Positions 32,697-44,170 of a DNA stretch of 64,000 nt are shown one piece after another. Numbering within the stretch: position 1 is the stretch's first letter; every line of letters begins with the position of its first letter. Under the pieces are notes generated by a model. It worked only from the letters and a program-made list of their open reading frames with translations, made no database searches and was not told where the DNA came from. The translations under genes were made by a program, and so were the position numbers. Source of the stretch: Phytophthora hibernalis (taxonomy: Eukaryota; Oomycota; Peronosporomycetes; Peronosporales; Peronosporaceae). The stretch is from positions 1,426,001 to 1,490,000 of the forward strand of contig JAAKBF010000009.1 in assembly GCA_012656075.1 (NCBI GenBank). Reading direction: 5' to 3'.

Positions 32697-35561
32697 ATGC
32701 ACAGCTCTCCCGAGTTTCGGTCGCTGAAGGCCAAGATCCGTACACTATGCAAGCAGCGTCGCATTCGCCTCGAGGAGTTCATGAAGACGTTTGATATTCA
32801 TCGGGTGAAGAAGATCAAGACCGAGCAGTTCAAGCGTGCACTTGACGTTACCGGCCTTCATCTGTCCACCGCCGAGATCAACCTCATCATCGCGAAGTAC
32901 CGGCTCGCTGATGACCCCTCTTTCGTGGACTATCGACGTTTTTGTGACTTGATGGACAAGGTGTTCACGGTGAAAGGGCTTGAAGCGAAGCCAACTCTTC
33001 ATGCAAGCAGCTATAGTGACGTCACAGATATCAAGACCTTCGCATTTGAGCTGCTGACACCTGCTGAAGAGGCCGTGCTTGCAGCCGTAAAGCAGAAGCT
33101 TTTCGCCGCGGTGATGAACAAGGGAATTGTTCTCAAGGACGTGTTTCACGATTTCGATCGAAGCAATGCCGGGAAGGTCACCAAGCCGCAGTTCGTCCGA
33201 GATATCTCCGACATCGTTGTATTGTCCTCGGAGGAGATGGACGTACTGCTGAAGGCATACGGCGACAAGTTGGACGTTCATTACCGTGCACTACACTTCG
33301 ACATTTGCCCGGGCGCGTCTGGTGCTGGGGTCATGGCCGCGATGCCGCGCTCGCCAGAGCGACGCCACTTGTCTGCTCCAGCAGGAGCGGGCCATGGAGC
33401 TGCAGTTCAAGAACTCGAGGTGGGGCTGTCGGAATTGGTACTGCGCGACCGAATCCGTACGAAGAACTTCTTCACCGATTTCGATCAGCTACGGACAGGA
33501 AAATGCACGGAGGCTCAGTTCAGACGCTGTGTCAAACTTTGTTTCCCGGTTGTAACTGAAAGCGACTTGGCACTGCTTGTTCAAAAGTACGGGTCCGTCA
33601 AGAGTTTAGACACTACAAAGGTGGACTACGTGCGCTTCTGCAACTCCATCGATGGCAAGGCCAACCTGCAGGACAACAACTTCGATGATATTCTTGCTAC
33701 CATCACGAAGGCAACACACCACTCGACAGCAGATAAGTGTTCACGTGCAATGCGAGGATCTTTGACCGAGTCAGACGCGAATGTTCATCAGGCAACGATG
33801 AACCGACTTCACACATTTTGCTCTACCCGTCGAGTTCTGCTAAAGCCAACCTTTCAAGACTTTGACAAGGGTAAGCGTGAACATATCACCGTTGACCAGT
33901 TCTTCCGCGTTATGACAATGTTCAAGCTTACGCTGAATGGAGAGAGCGAAAGACGGGCACTGCTTCAGCGATACTCGAGTGCACACGGCGAACGATTCGT
34001 GAATTACGTCACCTTCTGCTACGACCTTGAAAACTGGGGAACCGACAATCAACAGCAAAATGGACGTCCTTCCTCTCGAGGTGGCGTTGTATCAGAGATC
34101 ATTGCACCGTCAAAGCTACGAGCTGATACATTCGAGGAGACCGCAGCTGAAACTCATGTTCGCTCGGTGCCCATGCTGATCCGCTACATCAAGCAGACCA
34201 TCAAGCGTGATCGTATTCGCTTGGAAGAATACTATCGGGATTTCGACAAACTGCGTCATGGCAAGATCACTGCAGCTCAGTTCTGGGCGGGATTGAATGC
34301 TGCAGGGTTTCTTTTGTCTCGAGAAGAGATGGCGCTACTGGGTGACGAGTACGCGTGCAAGGAAGTCGACAGTATGGGGAAGCACTGGATCGCCTGGAAG
34401 TCATTTGTGGATGACGTCGAGAGTGTGTTCACTGTTAAGGGGCTGGAGCAAAAACCTCACCACGATTTGAAGACACTGGAGGCGCGTGAAGGGCAGTTTG
34501 GTGGCGTCGTTGTGGACAAGGACCTTTCTACAGACGAGGAAGACCACGTCAAGAGAGTCATGCTCACCATGAAGCGGGCCATTGACCGCCAGCGCATGGA
34601 AATTAAACCGGCGTTTGAGGACTTTGACCGCTCCAAGCAAGGTTTCATCTCTGCGACGAAATTCGAGCGTGTGCTGTCAATGTTCTCGCTTTTGCCAGCT
34701 CAAGCCGCTGAAGCTCGGTTGCTGCTCATCAAGTTCCGAGAGCAGACGGCAATTGGCACGAGCAACACGCTGAGTTCCATCTGCGACGTCAACTATCGCG
34801 CGTTTCTCCAGGCGCTTCATATTCTTGGGGGCTACACCAATAATGCTAACAGCGAAGACATCCGAAATCTGGTGCTACCCGGCAGCGTTGCGTATCGCCA
34901 AGAGCTGTACCAAAGTGGCATCATGGACAACGATGCAAACAGGCGAATGGCGCGAGGCAACCACGCAGGTGCAACTGATCTGCCACAACTTCTCGCGGAG
35001 TTGCGTCGCCAGCTCAGCACCAAACGCATTCGCTTGAAAGAATTCATCGTGGAAGGAGACAAACTGCGGTCTGGCGAGATCACAGTTGCCAAGTTTCACA
35101 CGGCACTCAACCGCAGCGGCTGCGTGTTGGACGCGTCCGACATCCACACGTTGAGCGTGCACTTCCGGTCGGCTAGAAACCCGGACAAGATCGACTGGCG
35201 AACCTTTCTGGAATGCTTGGACTTCTCGCACGGCGTGCCCACTACAGCAACCGCCGCTTTCAAAGGAGAGCAGCAAGACAGCGTGGACGAGTTTGTCAAG
35301 CGCATTCTCGAGCGCATTCGCAACGAAGTGAATCACCGACGTCTGCACATGAAGCCCTACTTCCACGACTACGACCACAACAACGTCAACTACGTCACCA
35401 AGTTCCAGTTCGCTGCAGTGCTCGACATGATGCACCTGTGCTTGAAACCTGCAGAAGTGCAGTCACTCACCCACCAGTTCGCGCAGCGCGACGGTCGCAA
35501 AACCACCGACGACGTCAACTACCTCACCTTCATCCAGGCCGTCGACTCGGACTACTCTTGA
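32697..35561 (+). CDS. Long EF-hand repeat protein (EFCAB6-like)
   Basis: An intact frame of 954 residues from the ATG at 32697; the frame is open to an ATG at 32544, but the extra 51 residues look like an upstream intron or leader. It consists of about six modules of roughly 150 residues, each with a basic helix (RRIRLEEF, DRIRTKNFF, RRVLLKPTF, DRIRLEEYY, QRMEIKPAF, KRIRLKEFI, RRLHMKPYF) leading into a degenerate EF loop (DFDRSNAGKVT, DFDKLRHGKIT, DFDRSKQGFIS, DYDHNNVNYVT). A second EF-like unit usually ends each module (VDYRRFCD, VNYVTFCYD, VNYLTFIQA). Most loops lack the glutamate at position 12, so calcium binding is doubtful for many. Related multi-EF proteins occur in cilia and flagella; that role is inferred. 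Lies 190 bases after RAD21 on the same strand. Confidence 0.82.
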   Translation: MHSSPEFRSLKAKIRTLCKQRRIRLEEFMKTFDIHRVKKIKTEQFKRALDVTGLHLSTAEINLIIAKYRLADDPSFVDYRRFCDLMDKVFTVKGLEAKPTLHASSYSDVTDIKTFAFELLTPAEEAVLAAVKQKLFAAVMNKGIVLKDVFHDFDRSNAGKVTKPQFVRDISDIVVLSSEEMDVLLKAYGDKLDVHYRALHFDICPGASGAGVMAAMPRSPERRHLSAPAGAGHGAAVQELEVGLSELVLRDRIRTKNFFTDFDQLRTGKCTEAQFRRCVKLCFPVVTESDLALLVQKYGSVKSLDTTKVDYVRFCNSIDGKANLQDNNFDDILATITKATHHSTADKCSRAMRGSLTESDANVHQATMNRLHTFCSTRRVLLKPTFQDFDKGKREHITVDQFFRVMTMFKLTLNGESERRALLQRYSSAHGERFVNYVTFCYDLENWGTDNQQQNGRPSSRGGVVSEIIAPSKLRADTFEETAAETHVRSVPMLIRYIKQTIKRDRIRLEEYYRDFDKLRHGKITAAQFWAGLNAAGFLLSREEMALLGDEYACKEVDSMGKHWIAWKSFVDDVESVFTVKGLEQKPHHDLKTLEAREGQFGGVVVDKDLSTDEEDHVKRVMLTMKRAIDRQRMEIKPAFEDFDRSKQGFISATKFERVLSMFSLLPAQAAEARLLLIKFREQTAIGTSNTLSSICDVNYRAFLQALHILGGYTNNANSEDIRNLVLPGSVAYRQELYQSGIMDNDANRRMARGNHAGATDLPQLLAELRRQLSTKRIRLKEFIVEGDKLRSGEITVAKFHTALNRSGCVLDASDIHTLSVHFRSARNPDKIDWRTFLECLDFSHGVPTTATAAFKGEQQDSVDEFVKRILERIRNEVNHRRLHMKPYFHDYDHNNVNYVTKFQFAAVLDMMHLCLKPAEVQSLTHQFAQRDGRKTTDDVNYLTFIQAVDSDYS

Positions 35562-35761
35562 TCCCCACCACTATAACACTTGACCCTTTAATACACATCC
35601 GTCTGCCAAAAGCAAAGCATTACAGTTATTAACAAGCGCCTGTCGGAAGGGCGTCATTCTAAAGCCCGGCCTCGTCAAGCAAAAAGTGTCCGTCGTCTCT
35701 CGCCTTTTTGGTTGCCTCGTACCGGAGCACACACACGCCGTTGCGACATCCTGCGTCCTGT

Positions 35762-36506
35762 TCACCTCCTGCTGTGGATGAGCGACATGAACTCGCTGCG
35801 CGTGCGCGGGTCGCTCTTGAACACACCCAGCACAGAGCTCGTGACGGTGCTGGCACCGCTCTTCTCGACGCCGCGCATGACCATGCACATGTGGGTGGCC
35901 TCGATCACGACCGCCACGCCCTTGGGCTCAATGACGCCCATGATGGCGGTGGCGATCTGCTTGGTCAGTCGTTCCTGCACCTGAAGTCGACGCGAGAAGA
36001 CCTCACTCACGTGCGAGTTTACTGAGACCCAGCACCTTCCCGTTGGGGATGTAGCCGATGTGCACCTTGCCCGTGAACGGCACCATGTGGTGCTCGCACA
36101 TGGAGTACAGGTCGATGTCCCGCACGATAACCATCTCGTCGTGGTCCTCCTCGAACACGGCCTCGTTCAGTACGTCCTGTAGACTCTGGCCGTAGCCCTT
36201 GGTGTTGTATAGCAGGGCCTTGGCCATGCGCATGGGCGTCTTCACCAGTCCTTCACGGTTAGGGTCCTCTCCGATGCACTCGAGTAGAGTCGTGACGGCC
36301 GCCGCCATCTTCTGCAGCTTCTCGTGGTCTTGGATGTGGTCGTCTGGAGTGCGGGAGGGCAGCGTCATGGACAACTGGGACAGCGTCTCGTCACGGGACA
36401 CACGCGGAGACTTGGCAGCCGACGCCTGCAGCAGGAAGGTGTCATTGCTGTTAGCTACGTGCAGGTCGCTGGTGGTTGAGCTCAGTGTCGTCGTGATGGG
36501 GGCCAT
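35762..36506 (-). CDS. GTP cyclohydrolase I
   Basis: About 245 residues. After a Ser/Thr-rich leader, the catalytic domain shows GEDPNREGLVKTPMRMAKAL, YSMCEHHMVPFTGKVHIGYI (zinc-binding Cys-Glu-His-His), GLSKLAR, RRLQVQERLTKQIA and ATHMCMVMRGV. The enzyme converts GTP to 7,8-dihydroneopterin triphosphate, the first step of folate and tetrahydrobiopterin synthesis. The frame slips once near 36009-36013, just after GLSKLAR; two missing bases (a CG unit) would restore ARVSEVFSRRL. The ATG at 36506 is supported by the start-site motif at 36544-36562. Divergent from REV1. Confidence 0.9.
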
Positions 36507-36543
36507 GGCTGTAGAGAGGAAGGACGAGCTCTTGGCTTGAAGG

Positions 36544-36562
36544 CCAAACGTTGCGGAATGAC
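36544..36562 (-). promoter_or_regulatory. Oomycete initiator-like start-site motif
   Basis: The minus strand reads GTCATTCCGCAACGTTTGG, close to the composite TCATTYYNCAWTTT element of oomycete promoters. It lies about 40 bases upstream of the GTP cyclohydrolase ATG at 36506. Confidence 0.5.
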
Positions 36563-36739
36563 GGGATGAGGGCAGACGAGAGGTGCATGGCGCTGAGCGC
36601 CACTTGATTGGCGGAAAGAGCGGCTGTTTGACGCCTGCTTAAAATGCCTACTTTAATATACCTACGTTTTGGGCCGACTTTAAGATGCCTAGTTGTAATT
36701 GGGCCAATCATTGGAGACGGATGTTATGTTGCGCTAGTC

Positions 36740-39707
36740 ATGAGGCGAGGAGGTGGCGATGACGGGAGGAAGCGCGTGGGCGAGCACCATGACGGCAGCT
36801 TCGGCGTGTACATGTCGCACAAGATCCAGAAGCTGCGTGGACAGAACGAGAGTTTGGCGTCGGCGTATCCTCCGTCGGGCGTTTTCCAGGGCGTGCACGT
36901 GTATGTGGATGGGTACACTGTACCCAGTAAGGAGGAGATCCGCCAGCTTATGTTGCTGCACGGAGGCGGCTTCGAACACTACGAAACGAACCGTGTGACG
37001 CACATTATCGCAACTCATCTTCCGGCGTCCAAGTTGCTGCAACTTAAGTACGTTCCTGCAACTTGAAGTTGAAGGTGAAAAGTTGCATTAAGAGTTGCTG
37101 CTACGACGTAGGAAAGCGAGGAAGCCGCTGCCGGTGGTGCATCCAGACTGGGTCGTGCAGAGCATCGAGAAGAAGAAGCTGCTACCGGTGGAGCAGTTTC
37201 TCTATGCAGGTTTTGCAGACCCAACCCAAGGAAGCCTCTTTAGTTTGTCAGGGTCTTTCTCAACCTCATCGGCCAAGGAGAGTCCTGCTGTTGCAGTTCA
37301 AGTTGAAGCGAGGGCTGGTGCTGCCGATCCAGCGTCTAAACACGTTGAAGAGAACGAGGGCGGACCGGATACTTTGGCCATTGAGGAAGATGAAGATGAT
37401 TTGGACGTGTTGGAGGACCCACCGACGACTCCACCAGCACAGGCGGCGGGTGGAAACAGTACGACTACAGCTGCCAAAACTCGGGCCAATTCAACAAGAG
37501 ATGGTCCTGAGTTTGTGAGGCATTTTGCCAAGTCTCGGCTGCACCACATTGGTACGTGGCGAGCTACGTTCCAACAGAAAGCTGCCGAGTTTCAAGCAAA
37601 ATACAAGGGTGGGGCGGTAACACGAGCTCCGGCCTCGTCAAGTGATCGGGTAATTCTCCACGTGGACATGGACTGTTTCTTCGTTGCTGTAGCTGTGCGT
37701 GGTCGACCAGAGCTGCAGAAGGTGCCGGTTGCTGTTGCTCACTCTGAAATGCCGGGTCGTCCGAGATTTCGTCGTGTAACTACTTGGCACGCGCGAAAGG
37801 TGTCGGAGCGGGAATGTTCATGCAGACTGCTAAGGAGTTGTGCCCTGAGCTGGTTGTACTGCCCTATCAGTTTGACGCTATTCAACGCGTCTCGTTTCAG
37901 ATTTACGACATTTTCTTTTCGCAGACCCCGTACGTGCAGGCTGTCAGCTGCGATGAAGCATTTCTCGAGTTTGGGAAAGGAACTAATGGGCTGGAGAAGG
38001 CAAAGGCAATTCGTCACGAGATATTCATCGAGACAGGGTGTCCTGCTAGCGTCGGTGTATCATTTAACGCCCTTCTTGCAAAACTGTGTTCAAAGAAAGC
38101 AAAGCCGGATGGAATTTACCAAATTGAAGACCAGAGCCAAGCAGAAGAACTCATGCTATCATTGAGAGTTAGCGATGTGCCTGGTGTTGGATACAAGACT
38201 GGTGCAAAGCTCGAAGACCTGGGCGTGGAAGATGTCCGAGAGTTGGTCTCTATGACAAGAGGTGAACTTGTGCAATCTCTTGGGAAAGCGATTGGCGAGA
38301 TGCTGTATAATTATGCTCGAGGAATTGATGTGCGTCCAGTGTCCATGGAGTCGAACACGATGAGGAAAAGCGTATCTGCTGTTGTGAATTTCGGTATTCG
38401 TTTTGAGAAATGGGAAGACGCAACTGCATTTCTGATGGCACTGGGTGAAGAACTAGGCCTCCGTCTTCGGAATTTGAAGGTGCGGGCTAAAAATCTGACA
38501 CTTTTAATCAAGAAACGGCGGGAAGGCGCTCCAATCGAGCCTTCAAAATTCATGGGTCATGGCATTTGCGATAACTTCTCCAAGAGCCATGTGCTGGCTC
38601 AAGCTACAGACGATCAGGTTGTGATTGGCAAGGCTTGCATCGAGCTTCTTCGACAACTTAATGTTCCGAGCGAAGAACTCCGAGGAGTTGGTGTACAGGC
38701 AACAAAGTTGGTTTCAGATGCCCCAAGCGTAAACCAGCGAAGTGGACAACTTTTCCAGGCTTGGCTAAATGACTCTGCTCAAGAAACGAAAGATGCAGGT
38801 TCATCGCGAGGGTCAACTGTATGTGAACGAGAGGAAGGCGAAACCAAAACGGAGGATGATGAACCGAGAGAAAACAGGAGTAATAACGACTTTGCAACTA
38901 CGACCTTATCTCAGATTAATATGAGAGTGCTGGAGGAGCTACCTGAGCAGCTTCAGCAAGAAATCTTGTCTTCGTATCATCGAGGTGGTGCATCCACCAC
39001 TAGCGTCCAGACAAATCGTCAGCCATTGCCACTACCAAAGCGGAAAACTAATGGAAAGGCACCGCTGCGACGGAGAAAACCAGCGCGAAACATATTCGAT
39101 TCCAAGGCAAACAATCGGCTTGCTGACGCTGCGCAAAGCACTGCGGGGACGCGAACGGAAAGGAGGACGCACTGAACGATATCCGGATGTCCCAAGTCGA
39201 CTCAGAAGTGTATCACTCGCTTCCATTTGCTATGCGCAGAGAGATTGACCGGTATGCAAAAAGCGAAAGTCTTCATCAACTGTTGCCCCTATTCCTCCAA
39301 AACACAAGGCTCCATCTGACAGCAGGATTGAGCAACTTGCGAAGAAGTCGGCTCCATTGATGTTACCGAAAATTGAAACCCTGTACGCAAATCTTGTTGA
39401 GAGTCTTCAAGTTGCTGCTATCACTGATGAAAGCGATGGTGGACACCCTGGTGAAAGCACTCAAGCGCAGTCTGCTGCGTTCGATGCTATCTACTCGCGC
39501 ATTTTGGTCGAAGTGGAGAATCGAACGCTCGACCAGGCTTTAAGAATGCTACGCTTCCTTCGACGTAAATGTTCCAGTGCAACCAACCCCACGGAACTCG
39601 CAGACATTTTGCAGCGCGGCTTCAACCACATTCTCAATCTTATGAACAAGGATATTCGGCGGCATTTCAATGGAATGTTATCGCTACGTTTAGTTTCGCC
39701 ACTATGA
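36740..39707 (+). CDS. REV1: REV1, Y-family translesion DNA polymerase
   Basis: An N-terminal BRCT domain (VFQGVHVYVDGYTVPSKEEI, HYETNRVTHIIATHLPASK, VVHPDWVVQSI) spans an intron at 37048-37111. The polymerase core has the catalytic VDMDCFFVAV and SCDEAFLEF motifs plus SSEISSCNYLARAKGVGAGM. The little finger (RLRNLKVRAKNLTLLI) is followed by ubiquitin-binding segments (INMRVLEELPEQLQQEI, VDSEVYHSLPFAMRREI) and the helical C-terminal REV1 domain (ALRMLRFLRRKC, HILNLMNKDIRRHFNGML). REV1 inserts dCMP opposite lesions and scaffolds other translesion polymerases. Frame slips occur at an A3 run at 37747-37749, near 39171 and at an A5 run at 39257-39261; one base missing explains each. The start chosen is the ATG at 36740; an earlier one at 36644 is in frame. 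Confidence 0.9.
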
Positions 39708-39797
39708 AACAGGATCGTTGCTGGGTAGCTCTTCTGACAATTCAGTGTGTATTGTATCTGTACTAACCTTGATCTACTCACTAACATGCAAAGTGTC

Positions 39798-41731
39798 TTA
39801 CTCAACACCGACGCCACATCTTTCAACATCGTCTGCTAGTATCGTGTGAAGTTTGTAAAGCGCCTCAGAAGCAGTTGGTCTCTTTTTCGGGTCAACAGAT
39901 ACGCAGGCCTTGCCCAGCTCCACGATGGATTTAATTGCTTCATCGGAAAACTTGACATGCAGCTTCCCAGTTGCCACCATTTGCAGGATGGCTGGCTCGG
40001 GCATTTGCCGACTCGAGTCGTTGGGGTCTTTGGCGTGCCAGTAAGGTGATGAATGGGTATCTAACTCAGACAACACAACACCGAAGGAAAATATGTCGGC
40101 CTTGTCGTCGTACCTGTCTCCGATCATGACCTCCGGTGCCATCCACAAACAAGTTCCAACACCTCCAGTCATCGACTCGTTCACGCGCTCTCGGGATGTC
40201 CCGAAGTCTGTAAGTTTCGCGTCCAGCTTTTCGTTCAGCAAGACGTTCTTGGACTTGAGATCACGGTGAATGATCGGAGGCTCCAGCGAATGCATATACG
40301 TGAGCGCGTGGGAGATATGCAGCGCGATCTTGAGTTTGTCCCTGTTGAAGCCCATGGGGTAGTCCTGCTCTTCGTAGTCGCTCAGCAACGCCTTCAAGTC
40401 ACCTCCAGCCATGAATTCAGACACAACGCACATGTTCGTCAACGAATCCCAAGCCACACCGATGAACTCCACAATATGAGGGTGTTCCATTGACGCCATC
40501 ATCTTGACCTCCGCTAGCAGGTCAACGACGTGCGAAATACTGCGTCGAGTTTCAGGCAGAAGCATCTTCACAGCGACGCGCCGATTGTTGTAAAGTCCAG
40601 AGTACACGACACCAAAGCCTCCGCGACTCAAGAGCTGCACCACAACGATTTTGTCACGGGGATCCGAGCTGCCACGACGAAATCGTCTTCCCACGGACGA
40701 TTCATCGTCGTTCCTTGAAATGTCGAGCTCGTACTTGCTCTGGGGACGAAAGTCCGGCCTGAACGTTGATAGCTGGAGCCGAAGCTTGAGAGAACCGGAG
40801 CAACGGAGCGAGTGGTGGTGTGTTCACGAAAAGTGGAGCACGTGCTGCTGCTTTGCGGTAGGAATATGGGCCCACTCACTGGTTTGGACATGAACACCAT
40901 GTCGTCAGGCTCCAGCATCGCGACACTATCGTTTGGGTCAGTGAATCTCGCGAGTGTCAACTTCCGCTTTGTCGATCTCCACTTCCACACAACAAACCCA
41001 ACAACACACAGGATGAGCACACTAGCTACCGTGACAGCACCAGCGACTGTGGCCCCACGAAGACTCTGCCCACTGGCAATAGCAGTCGACGACTGCGGCT
41101 CCACCGAAGTGTCCGAAGACGTTGACGTGGTTTCACGGGTGTAAGAGCTTGAGCTGGAGGTGCTGACGTTTGTACTGATGTAAAATCTGCTGGACTGGTA
41201 GCACTTGTGCGTCGACACCTGCGTCTTGTCCGCTGTCGATGTAGATGCTGGTTTGATGCTGCAGTTGGGGGCCAGAAAGAAAGGCATGTTCACCGAGCCG
41301 TCATCGAGTATCGTGGCGATGGTGGACGCGTTGCTGGCTAGAGAAATGGCTTCGATCGCGAATGGCACGCAGCGGTTCGAGTCTTTCACGGCGTGCGATT
41401 GCTGGTACGTGTCTTCGCTGCAGTTGCTCGCTTTGAACTGGTCCATCCCGATGTACCTGGTGCCTTTGAACGCTGCTGCAATGATTTCGTGGGCCGTCGC
41501 ATTGACACAAGTCGTCTGGTAGTAATACGAGTTGTCCCCGAATTCTATGAAGCTGCAGGGATGAGGCGTACAGCTCGAGGGGTTCAAGACCTGCATAGTA
41601 AACGGAGCACCCGAGCACTGGCTGTCGTCGTACATTGCCACCGCTTTCGACACCGCTGCAAAAGTGCATACACTGCAGCCCAAAAGCACCAGAGAGATCA
41701 CCACGAACGCCCGACATGACATCAAGGACAT
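39798..41731 (-). CDS. Receptor-like TKL protein kinase (copy 1)
   Basis: A clear signal peptide (MSLMSCRAFVVISLVLLGCS) leads into a cysteine-rich ectodomain with paired Cys and several N-glycosylation sites, a Ser/Thr-rich stalk, and a transmembrane helix (VASVLILCVVGFVVWKW). The cytoplasmic kinase contains LLSRGGFGVVYSG, VAVKMLLPE, IHRDLKSKNVLLN, LTDFGTSRE and MAPEVMIGDRY, so all catalytic residues are present. Tyrosine-kinase-like kinases of this layout are expanded in oomycetes; ligand and targets are unknown. One base missing from the G4 run at 40658-40661 breaks the frame between AARIP and RDKIVVVQLL. The other copies lie at 55.5-64 kb, and only this one and the copy at 55500 have an evident signal peptide. 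Confidence 0.85.
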
Positions 41732-41733
41732 GG

Positions 41734-41752
41734 TCGTTCGAGAATGAGCAGG
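41734..41752 (-). promoter_or_regulatory. Oomycete initiator-like start-site motif
   Basis: The minus strand reads TGCTCATTCTCGAACGACC, matching the GCTCATTYY core. It ends two bases before the ATG at 41731, so the predicted 5' leader is very short. Confidence 0.45.
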
Positions 41753-42121
41753 ACACTAGAACGAAGCCCTCGCGACGGAACTTCCGACTCTCATCCAGTG
41801 TCAGACGTCCAGAGGCGAAGAAGGACCTTCATGGAAGGCGTGCAGAGTTGGATGTCAAATATCTCGGAGCCCCGGCTCCATTGAGCTGGGGGCATCCATC
41901 CAAGCGTGTCTTATTTGTCTTCATCATCTGGAATGGTGGAGTGCTACGCGTCCGCGTCGTGGTGTTGTCCGGAATGCTTCCGAAAGGCTTCCAATGGCAG
42001 CATGGAGATTCTCTGCCCCCGCTTTCGACCGCGGTTTAGCTCGATACATCTCCCTCTCGCTTGATCGTAGGAGCAGGTGACCACCTCGCCCTGGACAAAA
42101 TGCACATGATGAACCATTCGT

Positions 42122-43095
42122 TCATAGGGTGATGGCAGTCAAACGGGGCCCTACTTGTTGGGTGAGCTGCTGGCGATGGAGGAAGTCCGTTTGGGTGGTG
42201 TAGAAGACGTATTCGCGCTGCTTGATGCCTCTGTCCGTAGATGCAGCGTCGACGTTCTGCTGCTCTTTGTGTCGCAGCTCCAGGCGTTTGGCCTCGACAG
42301 CTTCTTGCTTCGAGATGCCGTCGTACTGCTCCAGCTTGGCAGCACGTCCACGTTGCTGGAACTGCTCCTGGATGGACACCATCCCTCTAAAGGCCTGCAG
42401 CAAAGAGTCGTGCACACGACGTCCGGACTCCTTGGGCTCCAGAACAGCCAACGTGGACGCGACCGCTTCCAGCGTTGACATGCAGCCCTCCATGGGCTCC
42501 CTACAGACACCACTTAGACCTCACCCACCAAGTCAACTACGAGTCGTTCCTACCGTCTCAAGTCGCCGTAGATACTACGTGTCGGTGCTTCATCTTCCAG
42601 ACAAATGTACTGCCAGCTCGCGCCTCGCGCCTCCCAGTCGCGCGCAGCCTTCTCCCAGTGGCTCCTGTTTCGTCTCGCAATCTTCTTGGCCTCTTTCCAC
42701 GTGCCGTCGATGACAATCAGCAGCACGCGTTTCACTGCACCTTCGTCTCCACTCACAGCTAACGACTGGGCTTCCTCGTCCGGGAAGAGCACCATGGCCG
42801 CGTCGAAACTGTCATCGCCTCCGTCATACAGCAACGCGTCCAGCTGCTCACTCACCCCGGGGCCACAGTCGCAGTCGTCGTCCACAGTCACGAGCGTCAC
42901 GTCCTCAAGCGTCTGAGCCAGCACGGGCACCGACGAGATGGCCGCGCGCCGTCGCTTCTCGTGCGTGTGCTGCAGCACCAACACGTGTGTCCGCTCCGTA
43001 GCCAGCAACTCCTCCGGCAGCGACGCGCAATAGCAGACACGAGACGGGCGTCTGCACCTCGCACAAGCCTCTCGTCGTAGAGCGTCCTCCGCCAT
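42122..43095 (-). CDS. DTW-domain tRNA-uridine aminocarboxypropyltransferase (TapT/DTWD-like)
   Basis: Two exons, 43095-42554 and 42500-42122, with a 53-base intron (GTAGGA to CTGTAG). The N-terminus carries CARCRRPSRVCYC, a zinc-binding four-Cys cluster, then LVLQHTHEKRR. The signature IDGTWKEAKKI holds the DTW-type motif, and splicing joins SIYGDLRR to EPMEGCMSTLEAVA, the conserved C-terminal block. The family transfers the 3-amino-3-carboxypropyl group of S-adenosylmethionine to uridine in tRNA (acp3U). The last 60 residues, helical and Gln-rich, are an oomycete-type extension. No frameshift was seen. The exons would look like two unrelated short genes if the intron were missed. Confidence 0.85.
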
Positions 43096-43236
43096 CCAAA
43101 AATAATAATACGACCAACCTCGCCACCGTCACAAAAGGACCCCTTCCAAAAAAGACACTTGCTAAAAGATCACAAAATGCTAACGTCAGGATGACAAGAG
43201 GACGTTCCGTTTCGGATTTAATTAAGCTACCGTCTC

Positions 43237-43975
43237 TTAGGCCGTGGCCTGGAACGCAGGCTCCACGGGGGCGGCGGCCTCGATGGCCGGCACCACGGGG
43301 GCCGTGGGCTCCACGTACGGGCGGTATACCTCCTCCTTGGGCTCGAGGATCGTGACCACGTCGTCCAGCGCGCTTGGGGCCCTGCTTGCCCGTGGGGTCG
43401 TGCGGCAGCATGATGGACACCTTGACGCCCAGCACGCCCTGGCGCATGAGCACGTGACGCACAGCCGTGTCCACGTACTCAAGAGACGCGTTACCGGTCT
43501 TGACCATGTAGCCCTCGTTGAACTTCATGGCCTTGGCACGCTGAGCGCGCAGCTTGCCGGACACAATGACCTGCACGCCCTTGGCGCCGGCCTCCATGAT
43601 GAAGCGCACGACCGAGTAACAGGCACGACGCACGGCAAGGCCACCCAGCAGACGGTACTTGAGCGACTCGGCCTGGGCCTGCGAGCACAGACCACGGTTG
43701 GCCACGCGCTCGGCGTACAGCTCCACGGCTCCGTCCGGGAAGTTGAAACGCTTCTGCACGACAGAAGTCAAGGCACGAATGCGCTGGCCCTTCTCGCCCA
43801 GCACCTCCTGCGTACGCGTGGCGCGGATGATGATCTCCGTGCGCATGGGCGTGACGCGCACCTCCACTCCAGAGTAGCCGTCGCCGTACAGCTCGCGCTG
43901 CAGCAGCTCGTTGAGCTCGGCGTAGAACACACCGTCGGCCACGAATTTGCGCTTCTTCGAGATGTTGGTCGCCAT
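43237..43975 (-). CDS. RPS3: 40S ribosomal protein S3 (uS3)
   Basis: About 245 residues from the ATG at 43975 (MATNISKKRKFVADGVFYAE). The KH domain and its surroundings are strongly conserved (EIIIRATRTQEVLGEKGQRI, LLGGLAVRRACYSVVRFIME, GKLRAQRAKAMKF, SIMLPHDPTGKQGPK). uS3 lines the mRNA entry channel of the small subunit and is essential. Near 43366-43373 the frame breaks between GKQGPKR and LDDVVTILEPKEE; one missing base in the GCGCGC tract would repair it. This is the best internal evidence that such slips are sequence errors. The C-terminus ends in an Ala/Pro/Glu-rich tail. Confidence 0.95.
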
Positions 43976-44170
43976 CTTGTCTTCTGGAGATTCCTGAGTG
44001 AGCTGCTGGGGCAGTGGGCGGAGGGAATGCAGCAAATGCCAGCCAGTGGTTTAAGTTAAGTGGTGTGCACCACCTAAATTCGTGTGGTTGACAAACACAG
44101 TACCGTACATGTCAAACTGTCTGTCGTAGGCGTTATTTTACGTCGAGCAGAGTGTCAGAACGTGCGTATA

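Noticed and set aside
42122..42493. Separate small gene starting MEGCMSTLEAVA
   Set aside because: It is exon 2 of the DTW-domain gene; splicing a 53-base intron restores the conserved family C-terminus.
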